From: Penium margaritaceum
Taxonomy: Eukaryota; Streptophyta; Zygnematophyceae; Desmidiales; Peniaceae
Direction of reading: 5' to 3'
DNA: 64,000 bases
Assembly (NCBI GenBank): GCA_023375785.1
Contig: SZWC01000038.1
Coordinates: 748,170 to 812,169 of the forward strand
In this document: piece after piece, positions 20,401 through 32,910 of the stretch
Layout of the letters: each line of letters starts with the position of its first letter
Numbering within the stretch: position 1 is the stretch's first letter
Program-made: the position numbers and the translations under genes
Notes under the pieces: model-generated
What the model was told of the DNA's origin: nothing
The model's input: the letters and a program-made list of their open reading frames with translations, nothing else
The model's database searches: none

Positions 20401-23400
20401 ACTTTGGTTTGTCAGTGTACATGGTTGCCACTCAGTGTCACAACGTATTGAAGGTCTTTTTGCTTCCAAGTTGATAGCTAGTGTTCCCACACCATTGTTA
20501 CCCCCTGTGACTAAGTGTGACTCTTGTTGTGAGTTGTCAACGTCGACCACATGAAGTGAAATCCTTTGGTCATGGTCAGTGACATATGCATAATTTGGTT
20601 GGTCACTGCATATGATAGCTACACTGTGCCACTACATACTGACATTTGTTGTACTTGCCAGTCAATAACTAGTATTCACAAACAATGGTTCCCCCCTCTG
20701 ACCATTTGTGACTTGTGTCATGAGTTGTCAAAGGTGACCACTCATCGTGACATTCTTTGTTCATGGACAATGACACATGCCTACTTTGGTTGGTCATTGT
20801 ACATGGCAACCACACCATGCCACTACTTACTGAATGTCCTTGTGCTTGCTAATTAATACCTGGTGTTTCCAACCCATCGTTCCTCCCTCTAACCATTTGT
20901 AGCTCGTATCATGAGTTTCCAACGTTCACCAAACACATCGGATCTCTTTGGTCTAGGTCAGTACATATGCCTTCTTTTCTTGGTCATTGTGCATTTTAGC
21001 CACACCGTGCTACTGCTCATTGAAGGTCGTTGTACTTGCTACTTGAAAACTAATACTCCAAAACCATTGCTTCCCCCCTCTGACCATTTGTGACTTGTGT
21101 TTTGGGTTGTGACCGTTGACCACCCGTATTGAAATTATTTGGTCAAGGTCAATGACCTATGCCTAGCCTGGTTGTTCGGTGTGCATATTAACCACACTGT
21201 GCTACTACTGATTGAAGTTCATTGTCCTTTCTAGTCCCTACATAGGGTTTCCAAACCAGTGCCTTCCCTTGTGACCATTTGTTACTCATGTTATGAGGTG
21301 TTAATGTTAACCACACATATTGGATTTCATTGGTCATAGTCACTCACGTATGCATCCTTTGGTTGGTCACTATGCACGCTAGCCACACCGTGCCACTACT
21401 TGTTGAAGGTCTTTGTACTTTCTAGTTGATAACTAGTGCTCCTAACCCATTGTTTCTCCCTCTGACCATTTGTGGCTCGTGTTATGCATCATCAACGTTG
21501 ACCACACACTGTGAAATTCGTTTGGTCATGGTTGGTGGCATATGTATACTTTGGTTTGTCAGTGTACATGGTTGCCACGCCGTGTCACTACATATTGAAG
21601 TTCTTTGTACTTTCTAGTTTCTAGCTAGTGTTCCCAACCCATTTTTAACCCATTTGACTAAGTGTGACTCTTGTTGTGAGTTTTCAACATTGACCACACG
21701 AGGTGGAATTGTTTGGTCATGGTCCGTGACAAGTGCATACATTGACTGGTCACTGTGCACAGTAGCCACATTGTGCCACTACATATTGATGGTTCATGTA
21801 CATGCTAGTAAACAAGTTGTATTCACAAACCATTTTTTCCCACTCAGACCATTTGTGACTGGTGTTATGAGTTGTCAAAGTTGACCACACATTGTGACAT
21901 TCTTTGGTCATTGTACATGCTAGCCACACCATGCCATTACTTACTGAAGGTCATTGTGCTTGCTAGTTGATACCTGGCGTTTCCAAACCATCGTTCCCCC
22001 CTCTAACCATTTGTGACCCATGTTATGAGTTGTCAACGTTCACCACACACAACGGATTTCTTTTGTCAAAGGCAGTACATGTACCTAGTTTTGTCGGTCA
22101 TTGTGCATGGCAGCCACACCGTGCTGCTAATGATTGAAGGTCGTTGGACTTTCTAGTTAAAAACGTATAGTCCAAAACCATTGTTCCCCTCTCTGACCAT
22201 TTGTGACATGTGTCATGGGTTGCGAACGTTGACCACCCATATTGAAGTTAATTGGTCATGGTAAGTGACATATGCCTAATTTGGTTGTCTGTGTGCATAG
22301 TAGCCACACCCTGTCACTAAGAATTGAAGTTCTTTGTCCTTTCTAGTTGATACATAGGGTTTACTGTCCATTGTCTCTCCCTTTGACCATTTTTGACTCG
22401 TGTTATAAGCTGTCAATGATGACCACACATAGTGGACTTATTTGGTATTAGTCTGTGACGTATGCATCCATTGGTTGGTCACCGTGCACGCTAGCCACAG
22501 TGTGCTACTACTTGTTGAAGGTCTTTGTACTTGCTAGCTGATAACTAGTGTTCCCAACCCATTGCTTCCCCCTCTGAGCATTTGTGGCTCGTGTTATGAG
22601 TCTACAACGTTGACCACACACTGTGAAATTCTTTTGGTCATGGTTAATGGCCTATGCCTACTTTAGTTTGTCACTGTACATGATTGGAACGCTGTGTCAC
22701 TATGTATTGAAGGTCTTTGTGCTTTCTAGTTGATAGCTAATGTTCCCAAACCATTCTTACCCCCTCTGACTATGTGTGACTCTTGTTGTGGGTTGTCAAC
22801 GTTGACCACATGAAGTGAAATTCTCTGGGTATGGTCAGTGACATATGCATACTTTGGTTGGTCACAGTGCATTGTAGCCACACTGTGCCACTGCATATTG
22901 ACAATCTTTGTACTTGCTATTCCATAACTAGTATTCACAATTGTGTCCCCCTGTGACTATTTGTGACCCGTGTTATGGGTTGTCAAATGCAACCACACAT
23001 AGTGACATTCTTCGGTCATGGTCTGTGACATATGCATACTTTGGTTGGTCATTGTACATGGTAGTCACACGGTGCCAGTACTTATTGAAGGTCCTTGTGC
23101 TTGCTAGTGGGGGACCGGTGTTCCCAAACCATCGTTCCCCCCTCTGACCATTTGTGACTTCAATTATGAGTTTTCAACGTTGACCACACAGAGCACATCT
23201 CTTGCATCAAAGGCAGTACCCATGCTTACTTTACCCGGTCATTGTGCATGGTAGCCACAACGTGGCTACCATGCCTTGCCCGGTCATTCTGCTAGTCGAC
23301 AAGTATTATTTCAAAACCACTGTTTCCCCCTCTAATAGTTTGCGACTCGTGTTATGGGTTTGAACCTTGACCACCCATATTGAAATTCTTTGGTCATGGT

Positions 23401-25206
23401 CAGTGACATATGCCTGGTTTGGTAGTTTGGTGTGCATAGTAGCCACACCATGCCTCTACGTTTTGATGTTCTTTGTCCTTTCTAGTCGCTACAAAGTTTT
23501 CCTCAACCATTGTCTCTCCCTTTGACCATTATGACTCGTTTGATGAGTTGTCAATGTTGACCACACACAGTGGAATTATGTGGTCATATTCAGTGACGTA
23601 TGCATGCTTTGGCTGGTCACTGTGCACACTAGCCACACCGTGCCACTACTTGTTAAAGGTCTGTGTACTTGCTAGTTGATCATTAGTATTACCAACCCAT
23701 TGTTTCCCCCTTAGACGATTTGTGACTGGTTTTATGAGTTTTCAACATTGACCACACACTGTAAAGCCTTTTGTTCATAGTTAGTGACATATGCATACTT
23801 TGGTTTTTCATTGTTCATGGTTTCCACGCCGTGTTACTATGTATTGAAGGTCTTTGTGTTTTCTAGTTGATAGCTAGTGTTCCCAAAACATTTCTACCCG
23901 CTCTCACTATCTGTGACCCTTTTTGTGAGTTGTCAGTGTTGACCACATGAAGTGAAATTCTTTGGTCATGGTGAGTGACATATGCATACTTTGGTTGGTC
24001 ACTGTTCATGGTAGCCACACTGTGCCACTACATATTGAAGGGCCTTGTGCTTACAAGTTGATACCTGGTGTTCCCAAACCATCGTTTCCCCCTTTGGCCA
24101 TTTGTGACGTTTGTTATGAGTTGTCAATGTTGACCCAATGTAGTGACATTCTTTGGTCACGGTTAGTGACATATGCTCATTTTTGTTGGTCGGTGTACAT
24201 GGTAGCCTCACCTTGCCACTACGTATTGAAGGTCCTTGTGCTTGCTAGTTGATACCTGGTGTTCACAAATCATCGTTTCCCCCTTTGACCATTCGTGACT
24301 TGTATTATGAGCTATGAACGTTCACCACACACAGCGGAATCATTTGGTCAAAGGCAGAACATATGCCGACTTTGGTCGGTCATTGTGCATGGTAACCGCA
24401 CCGTGCTACTACTTATTGAAGGTTGTTGTACTTGCTATATGAAAACTAGTATTCGAAAACGACTGTTTCCCCCTCTGCCCATCTGCGAATGGTGTGATAG
24501 GTTGTGAATGTTGACCACCCATATTGAAAACATTTGGTCATGGTCAGTGACATACGCCTAGTTTGGTTGCTCGGTATGCACTGTAGCCACACTGTGCCAC
24601 TACTTATTGAAGTTCTTTGTCATTTATAGTCAATAGATAGGGTTCCCAAACCATTTTCTCTTCCTCTGAAAACGTGTGACTTGTGTTGTGAGTTGTCAAC
24701 GTTGACCACACACATTGGATTTCTTTGTTCAAAGGCAGTACATATGCCTACTTTGGTCGGTCATTGTGCATGGTAGCCACACTGTGCTACTACCTATTGA
24801 AGGTTTTTGTACTTGCTAGTTGAAAACTTGTATTCCAAAACCACTGTTTCCCCCTCTGACCATTTGTGACTTGTGTCATGAGTTGTCAACATTGACCACT
24901 CAAAGTACAATTCTATGGTCATGGTCTGTGACATATGCATACTTTGGCTGGTCATTGTGCATGGTAGTTACAGTGTGCCTATGCATATTAAAGGTATTTG
25001 TACTCGCTAGTTGAAAACTAGTATTTCCAAACCATTGTTCCCTTATTGTGACAACTCGTTTTATGGGTTGTCAGCGTTGACAACTCATAGTGACATTCTT
25101 TTGGTCATGGATAGACTCCAACGTCTAATGTTGTTTGTCACTTTGCATGGTAGCCACACCGTGCCACAACGGGTTGATTTTTTCTTGCACTTGCTAGCTG
25201 ATCCCT

Positions 25207-25534
25207 GAGGGTGCACACCAGGTAAGATTCCCGGATCCCAGATTGGATTCTGATTCACAAATCCAAATCCAGGTTTGGCTATGATTCACGAATCCGAATC
25301 TGAATTCGCGAATCCGTAAGATTCACAAATCTTTTCCAAATCATATGGGTGATGGCAGGTAGAAATCATCTAGTCTGCCACATGTATCCCTGTTTTCCAT
25401 GTTGAAACAATAGGGAAAAGGATCTCCGAATCCCAAATCGAATCATCATGAAGGATTTGGATCCCCGAATCCGAATCTTTATCCGGGTTCATGAATCTTA
25501 TTCACGAATCCAAAGATTTGGTGTGCAGGCTTAC
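25207..25534. mobile_element. hAT-like MITE A in S190, rich in GATTC/GAATC
   Basis: This 328-bp insert breaks an S190 monomer. The left end is GAGGGTGCACACCA and the right end (reverse complement) is GTAAGCCTGCACACCA. The flanks TGATCCCT (25199-25206) and TGATACCT (25535-25542) form a 7/8-match 8-bp duplication, the hAT length. The inside is packed with GATTC/GAATC words in palindromic arrangement, e.g. GAATTCGCGAATCC. There is no coding capacity, so it would depend on a transposase elsewhere. Confidence 0.65.
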
Positions 25535-26137
25535 TGATACCTAGTATTTCCAAAACATAGTTTCCCCCCTGACCATTTGTGACTCGTGTTATAAGTTGTC
25601 ATTATTGACCATACACAGTGAAACTCTTTGGTCATGATGAGTGACATATACCTACTTTTGTTGGTCATTGTGCATGGCAACCACACCGTACCACTATGTA
25701 TTAAAGTTCCTTATACTTGCTAGTTGATACCCAGTCTTCCCAAACCACTGTTCCTCCATCTGACCATTTATGACTTGTTTTATGAGTTTTTCACATCAAC
25801 CACACATAATTAAACTATTTGGTCATGGTCAGTGACATATGCCTACTTTGGTTGGTCACAGTGCACGGTAGCCAGACAGTGCCTCTACTTATTGAAGGTC
25901 TCTGTACTTGCTAGTTGGTATCTAGTAGTCCGAAACTGTTGATTCCCACTCTGACAATTTGTGACCCGTGTTATGGGTTGTCAACGTTGACCACACGTAG
26001 TAAAACGCTTTGGTCATGGTAAGTGGCAGATGCCTAGTCTGGCTGGTCACTGTGCATTGTAGCCACACCTTACCACTACTTATTGAAGGTCTTTGCACTT
26101 GCTAGTCGATAACTAGCAAAATGTTTCTCCCTTGGAC

Positions 26138-26797
26138 ACCAGGTCATTTTTTGTTGACTTGTTGCACGTGGGTGCCTTCACCTGAATACTCCCTCCCAAC
26201 CCCCTAGAGGGATGTTCTGTGTGCAACCTGGAGGAACGATTTGCGACCGCATTATGACACCCCCCCCCCNNNNNNNNNNNNNNNNNNNNNNNNNNNNNNN
26301 NNNNNNNNNNNNNNNNNNNNNNNNNNNNNNNNNNNNNNNNNNNNNNNNNNNNNNNNNNNNNNNNNNNNNNNNNNNNNNNNNNNNNNNNNNNNNNNNNNNN
26401 NNNNNNNNNNNNNNNNNNNNNNNNNNNNNNNNNNNNNNNNNNNNNNNNNNNNNNNNNNNNNNNNNNNNNNNNNNNNNNNNNNNNNNCCCCCCCCCCCCCC
26501 CCCAGGTTGCAAGCCTATTCTAAATCACGCACACGAGGATTTGAAATCAGGAAATATCGCTCCAAAATCTAACTCTATAACCACTAAGCGAACTCACATG
26601 GTGTTCATATGAAGCCCAAATGATGTGTTACGAGTTCCTGTGGGTAGAGGAAATGAAACAAGGGGTCTAACATTAAAGGCGTTCTCTCAAAATTCTGAAT
26701 AACAACAAAGTGTTTTTCAATCATAAACAATTGACGTGGACGGAATTGCACATTTTTGCAACTTTGAACATGAATAACGTCTCAACCGTTTCTGCGA
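26138..26797. other. Non-satellite insert with poly-C-flanked gap
   Basis: S190 stops within a monomer near 26138 and resumes in the matching monomer region near 26797. The insert contains 217 Ns (26270-26486) with C10 on the left and C17 on the right. TGCAACCTGG (26222-26231) and CCAGGTTGCA (26502-26511) form a perfect 10-bp inverted repeat just outside the C tracts. No gene is seen. The right part (26512-26797) is AT-rich single-copy-looking sequence. Confidence 0.55.
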
Positions 26798-29700
26798 TTG
26801 ACCAGCCGTAAGAGATAAAGTTGACTACACGTAGTGAGACTCTTTGGTAATGACCGGTGACACAAGCACACTTTGGTTGATCACTCTGCATGGTAGCCCC
26901 ACCGTGTCACTACTTATTGAAGGTCTTTGTACTTGCTAGTTGATACCGAGTATTCACAAACCATTGTTTGTCCCTCTGATTGTTTTTGACTTGTATTAAA
27001 AGTTGTGTGCGTTGACCACACACATTAAACTTCTTGTGTCATGATCAGTGATGTATGCCTTCTTGGGTAGGTCATTGTGCACGGTAGCCACACCGAGCCA
27101 ATACATACAAGCTTCTTTGGACATAGTCAGTGACGTATGCATCATTTGGCTAGTCACTGTGCACGCTAGCCACACCGTGCCAGTAATGTTTGAAGGTATT
27201 TGTACTTGCTAGTTGATAACTAGTGTTCCCATCCCATTGTTTCCACCTCTGAGCATTTGTGACTTGTGTTATGAGTTTTCAACGTTGACCACACACTGTG
27301 AAATTCGTTTCTTCATGGTTAGTGGCATATGCGTACTTTGGTTTGTCACCGTGCCTGGTTGCCACGCCGTGTCACTACGTATTGAAGGTCCTTGTGCTTC
27401 CTAGTTGATACCTGGTGTTCCCAAACCATCGTTTCCTCCTCTAACCATTTAGCTCTCGTATTATGTGTTGTCGACGTTGACCACACAGAGCAGATTTTTT
27501 TGGTCAAAGGCGGTACATATACATACTTTGGTTGGTCATTGTGCATGGTAGCCACAACGTGCTACTAGTCATTAGAGGTTGTTTTCTAGTTGAAAACCAA
27601 TAATCCGAAACAATTGTTGTCCCCTCTGACCATTTGTAACTTTTGTTATGTGTTGTTAATGCTGACCACCCATATTGAAATTCTGTGGTCATGTGGCTAT
27701 TTCTGTTGTTCGGTGTGCATAGTAGCCACACCGTGCAACTACTTATTGAAGTTCATTGTGCCTTTTTGTCGATACATAGGGTTGCCAATCTATTGTCTCT
27801 CCCTCTCACCAATTATGACTCGTGTTATGAGTTGTCAATACTGACCACAGATAGTGGACTTCTTTGGTGATAGTCAGTGACATATGCATCCTTTGGTTGG
27901 GCACAGTGCACGCTAGCCACACTGTGCAATTGTTGAATGTCTTTGTTCTCGCTAGTTGATAACTTGATTTCCCAACCAATTGTTTCCCCTCTCTGACCAT
28001 TTGTGCCTCGTGTTACGAGTTTTCAACGTTGACCACACACTTTGAAAATGGTTTGGTCATGGTTAGAAGTATCTGCATACTTTGGTTTTTCATTATACAT
28101 GGTTGCCACGCCGTGACACTAGGTATTGAAGGTCTTTGTGCTTCCTAGTTGGTAGCTAGTGTTCCCAAACCATTGTTAGCCCCTTTGACTATTTGTGACT
28201 CTTGTTGTGAGTTGTCAATGTTGACCACATTAAGTGAAACTCTTTGGTCATGGTCAGTGGCATATGCATTTTCTGGTTAGTCACTGTGCATGGTAGCCAC
28301 ACTGTGCCACTACATATTGAAGGTCTTTGTACTTGCTAGTCGATAACTAGTATTCACAAAGCATTGTTTCCCCCTTTGACCATTTGTGACTCGTATTATG
28401 AGTTGTCAAAGTCGACCACACATGGTGAAATTCTCTGGTCATGGTCATTGACATATGCATACCTTGGTTGGTCATTGTACATGGTGGCCACACCATGCCT
28501 CTACTTATTGAAGATCCTTGTGCTTGCTAGTTTATACCTAGTGTTCCCAAACCATCGTTCCCCCCTCTACCCATTTGTGACTCGTATTCTTAGTTTTCAA
28601 CATTGACCACACACAGCGGATTCTTTTTGTCAAAGGTAGTACATATGCCTACTTTGGTTGGTCACTGCGCATGGTACCCACAGCGTGCTACTAATGATGG
28701 AAGGTTGTTGTCCTTGGTATTTTAAAACTAGTATTCCAAAACCATTGTTTCCCCCTCTGACCATTTGTGACTTATGTTATGTGTTGTGAACGTCGACCAC
28801 CTATGCTGAAATTCTTTGGTCATGGTGGGTGACATATGCCTAATTTGGTTGTTCAGTGTGCATAGTAGCCACACTCTGCCACCACGTATTGAAGTTCTTT
28901 GTCCTTTCTAGTCAATACATAGGGTTATGAGTTTCCCCCTGTTGCTCCCCCCTCTAGAAATTTGTGACTCGTGTTATGAGTCGTCGATGTTGATCCCACA
29001 TAGTGGACTGCTTTGGTCATTGTTAGTAACGTATGTATCCTTTGGTTGGTCACTGTGCATGCTACCCACATCGTCCTTCTACTTGTTGAAGGTCTTAGTA
29101 CTTCCTACTTGATAACTAGTGTTCCCAACCCATTGTTTCCCCCTCGACCATTTGTGACTTGTGTTTCAAGTTTTCAACGTTGACAACACACTGTGAAGTT
29201 CTGTTCAGCATGGTTAGTGGCATATGCCTCCTTTGGTTTGTTACTGTGCATGGTTTCCATGGCGTGTCACTATGTATTGAAGGTCTTTGTGCTTCCTAGT
29301 TGATAGCTAGTGTTCCCATTGTATGTCCAAACCATTATTCCCCCCTTTGACCATTTGTGACGCGTATTATGAGTTGTCAACATTGACCAAACACATTGAT
29401 CTCTTTGGTCAAAGGCAGTACATAAGCCATCTTTGATCGGTCATTGTGCATGGTAGCCACACCTTACTACTGATTGATGAAGGTTGTTGTATTTGATAGT
29501 TAAAAAATTGTATTCCAGTACCATTGTTTTGCACTCTGACCATTTGTGACTTGTGTTATGTGTTGTGAGCGCTGACCACTCACATTGAATTTATTTGGTC
29601 ATTGTCAGTGACATATGCCTAGTTGTGTTGTTCGGTGTGCATAGTAGCCATACCGTGCCACTACGTATTGAAGTTCTTTGTGCTTTCTAGTTGCTACATA

Positions 29701-31300
29701 GGGTTCCTAATCCATTGTCTCTCCCTGTGACCATTTGTGACTCGTCTTATGAGTTGTCAATGTTGACCACTCATAGTGGAATTCTCTGGTCATAGTCAGT
29801 GACATATGCATACTTTGGGTTGTCACTGTGCATGGTAGCCACACTTTGCCACTGCATTTTGAAGGTCTTTGTACTGGCTTGTCAATAACTAGTATTCACA
29901 AACCATTGTTTCCCCCACTGACCATTTGTGACTCGTGTTATGAGTTGTGAAAGTTGACCGCACATTCTGACATTCTTTGGTCATGGTCGGTGACATATGC
30001 CTACCTTGGTTGGTCAGTATACATGGTAGCCACACCGTGCCACTACTCATGGAATTTCCTCGTGCTTGCTAGTTAATGCCTTGTGATTCCAAACCATCGT
30101 TCCCCACTCTGACCATTTGTGACTCGTATGATGAGTTTTCAATGTTGACCACACACAGCGGATTGTTTTGGTCAAAGGCAGCACATATACCTACTTTGGT
30201 CGGTCATTGTGCATGGTAGCCACACCGTGCTACTAATTGTTAAAGGTTGTTGTCCCTCGCTAGTTAAAACATAATAGTCCAAAACCATAGTTTCACCCTC
30301 TGACCATTTGTGACTCCTGTTATGGGTTGTGGACGTCGACTACCCATGCCGACATTGTTTGGTCATGGTCAGTGACATATGCCTAGGTTGGTTGTCTGTG
30401 CGCATAGCGGCCAAACCGTGTCACCACGTATTGAAGTTCTTTGTTCTTTCTAGTCACAACATAGGGTTCCCAATCCATTGTTTCTCCCTTTGACCATTTT
30501 TGACTCGTGTTATGAGTTGTTAATGTTGACAAAACACACTGTGTTTATGTGGTCATAGTAAGTGATGTATGCATCATTTGGTTGGTCATTGTGCACGCTA
30601 GTCACATCATGCCACTTCTTGTTAAATGTAATTGTACTTACTAGCTGATAACTAGTGTTTTCAACCCATCATTTCGTCCTCTGACCATTTGTGACTCGTC
30701 TTATGAGTTTTCAACGTTGACCACACACTGTGAAACTTTGTTGGTCATGGTTATTGGCATATGCCTACTTTGGTTTGTCACTGTGCATGGTTGCCATGTC
30801 ATGTCACTACGTATTGAAGGACTTTGCGCTTTCTAGTTGCTAGCTAGTGTTTCTAACCCATTGTTACCTCCTCCGACTAAGTGTGACTCTTGTTGTGAGT
30901 TGTCAATGTTGACCACATGAGCTGAAATCATTTGGTCATGGTCAGTGACATATGCATACTTTTTTTGTTCACTGTGTATAATAGCCTCACAGAGCCACCA
31001 CATTTTTAAGGTCTTTGTACTAGCTAGTCGATAACTAGTGTTCAAAAACCATTGTTTTATCCTCTCACCATTTGTGACTCGTGTTATGAGTTGTCAAAGT
31101 TGACCACACATTGTGACGCTCTTTGGCAATGGTCAGTGACATATGCCTTTTCTGGTTGGCCATTGTAGATGGTAGCCACACGGTGCCACTACTTATTGAA
31201 GGTCCTTGTGTTGGCTAGTTGATACCTGGTGTTCCCAAACCATCGTTCCCCCCTCTGACCATTTCAGACTCATGTTATGAGTTGTCAATGTTGACCACAC

Positions 31301-32079
31301 TGATATCCCAAATCTTGCTGCACCTCCAACTATCTCCGCACCGACACAATTCCGCGTAGCCCGCGGACCATGCACTTCTTACTACTATTCCAGCTCTACT
31401 TAGACAGGCAGGGGAGTCACGGGACTCCAACCCCTAGCTACTGGCAGTTATGTGGATGGAAGGCCTGAATCTCTGTGCACGAACCTCACCGATGAATGAT
31501 ACTCTGCGGTCCACTCCTTGCCACACGGGAGCCGCCACTGCGTGGCTTCAAGCTCTTCTCCACGGAACCCTTGTTCTGCGGACGTGTGCAAGCAAAGGCA
31601 CCGCCAGCAATTCACCTCACTCGGACTTTTGGTTCTTCACGCACGCAATTTCCGCAGTCCGCGGATGAGAGTCCAAGAGTTACAAAAGGCACGGGGATAG
31701 TGGGATAGTGAGCAATGGGAGCGGTTGAATTTCTTAGATGAATTTGGCAGAGTACATGGAGGCGGAGTATTGCCCAGAAAGGCATGCAAGACTGAGCTAT
31801 CTCGTGCTAGTGTCCTCAATGTCTTATCGAATAGGGACTCCGCACGGTGTGACTACACACGGTCAGTCTCATCCCTCACAAGCTATCTCCCTTCCCTTCT
31901 TCCTGCACTCCTCGCGGTGCGGCTACGCCCCGCAGGTCTCTTCCTGAAACACAGCATATGTTTTACTAACAATCTTCTTCATCCACGGCTTGCGCTCACG
32001 ATCTTCTTATTCTTCCTTGAATCTTCGTCTTCCGCGGTGTGTCTCCGGAGGTTTTTCCGTGATTGATGCTCGGTCACTC
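31301..32079 (-). repeat. Solo-like Ty3/gypsy LTR
   Basis: It aligns with the G2 LTR (56020-56793) in the same orientation (shared cacctcac, gcaagcaa, accgc, cttccttgaatcttcgtcttccgcggtg-type blocks) and with the split G1 LTR in the opposite one. The left end TGATATCCCAAATCTTGC matches the G1 LTR end in reverse complement. The right end is uncertain (32070-32080). No internal element sequence follows on either side and no target duplication is visible. Confidence 0.65.
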
Positions 32080-32910
32080 ATGTTGTGGCTACTTTGTACT
32101 CCAAACAAACAAACCAGGTATATGTCAATGACCAGAACCAAAGAATTTCAATATGGATTGTCAACATTCACAGCCCATAACAGGAGTAAAAAATGGTGAG
32201 GGTCGCACAACTTAGGCACAACTATGGCATGACTCTGGCACAGATCTGGCAGAGCTCTGGCACATCTTTGGCACAACTCGTGCACAACTCTGGCAAAACT
32301 CTGGCACAACTATGGCACAACTCTGGCACAACTCTAACACAACTCTGACACAACTCAAGCACAACTCTGGCACAACTCTTACATAACTCTAGCACAACTC
32401 TGGCACACCTATGGCACAACTTTGGCACAACTCTGGCATAACTTGGAAAACTCAGGCACAACTCTGGCACNCCGCGGTGTGTCTCCGGAGGTTTTTCCGT
32501 GATTGATGCTCGGTCACTCATGTTGTGGCTACTTTGTACTCCAAACAAACAAACCAGGTATATGTCAATGACCAGAACCAAAGAATTTCAATATGGATTG
32601 TCAACATTCACAGCCCATAACAGGAGTAAAAAATGGTGAGGGTCGCACAACTTAGGCACAACTATGGCATGACTCTGGCACAGATCTGGCAGAGCTCTGG
32701 CACATCTTTGGCACAACTCGTCCACAACTCTGGCAAAACTCTGGCACAACTATGGCACAACTCTGGCACAACTCTAACACAACTCTGACACAACTCAAGC
32801 ACAACTCTGGCACAACTCTTACATAAGCATAGCACAACTCTGGCACAACTCTGGCACAACTATGGCACAACTCTGGCACAACTCTAACACAACTCTGACA
32901 CAACTCAAGC
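32032..32910. other. Assembly join with duplicated flanks (N at 32471)
   Basis: The sequence from 32032 (ccgcggtgtgtctccgg) to 32470 recurs from 32472 onward, an offset of 440 bp around a single N. It includes the LTR end, the reversed S190 monomer and the start of S11. The copies are near-identical, with minor differences near 32720 and 32826. An artefactual overlap is the likeliest explanation. Confidence 0.8.
32080..32197 (-). repeat. Reversed S190 type-A monomer fragment
   Basis: The reverse complement reads like monomer A (gttatgggctgtgaatgttg, ccatattgaaattctttgg, gtagccacaa). It lies opposite in orientation to both flanking S190 blocks and directly abuts the 11-bp array. Confidence 0.8.

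Larger units (their letters stand above)
17425..31300 (+). repeat. S190 satellite array with six-monomer higher-order repeat
   Basis: Tandem monomers of about 190 bp carry the landmark words ccattgtttccccctctgac, gtcaacgttgaccacac, ttctttggtcatggtcagtg and gtagccacaccgtgcc. Six monomer types follow in fixed order. A has gggttgtgaacgttgaccac and ggtgtgcatagtag. B has agtggacttctttgg and gtgcacgctagcc. C has gagttttcaacg and catggttgccacg. D has gactcttgttgtgag. E has gtcaaagttgaccac. F has ggtcaaaggcagtacat. Type A starts at 17711, 18843, 19934, 21062, 22180, 23312 and 24465, giving a unit of about 1.13 kb. Order is disturbed at 25.2-27.2 kb by insertions and at 29.3 kb by loss of D and E. There is no credible coding capacity. 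Confidence 0.92.

Noticed and set aside
26212-26612. Frames spanning the poly-C gap
   Set aside because: They are mostly N translated as unknown residues.
17500-31200. Short frames of 60-108 codons in S190
   Set aside because: They recur with each satellite monomer, differ by frame, end at random and contain no domain.
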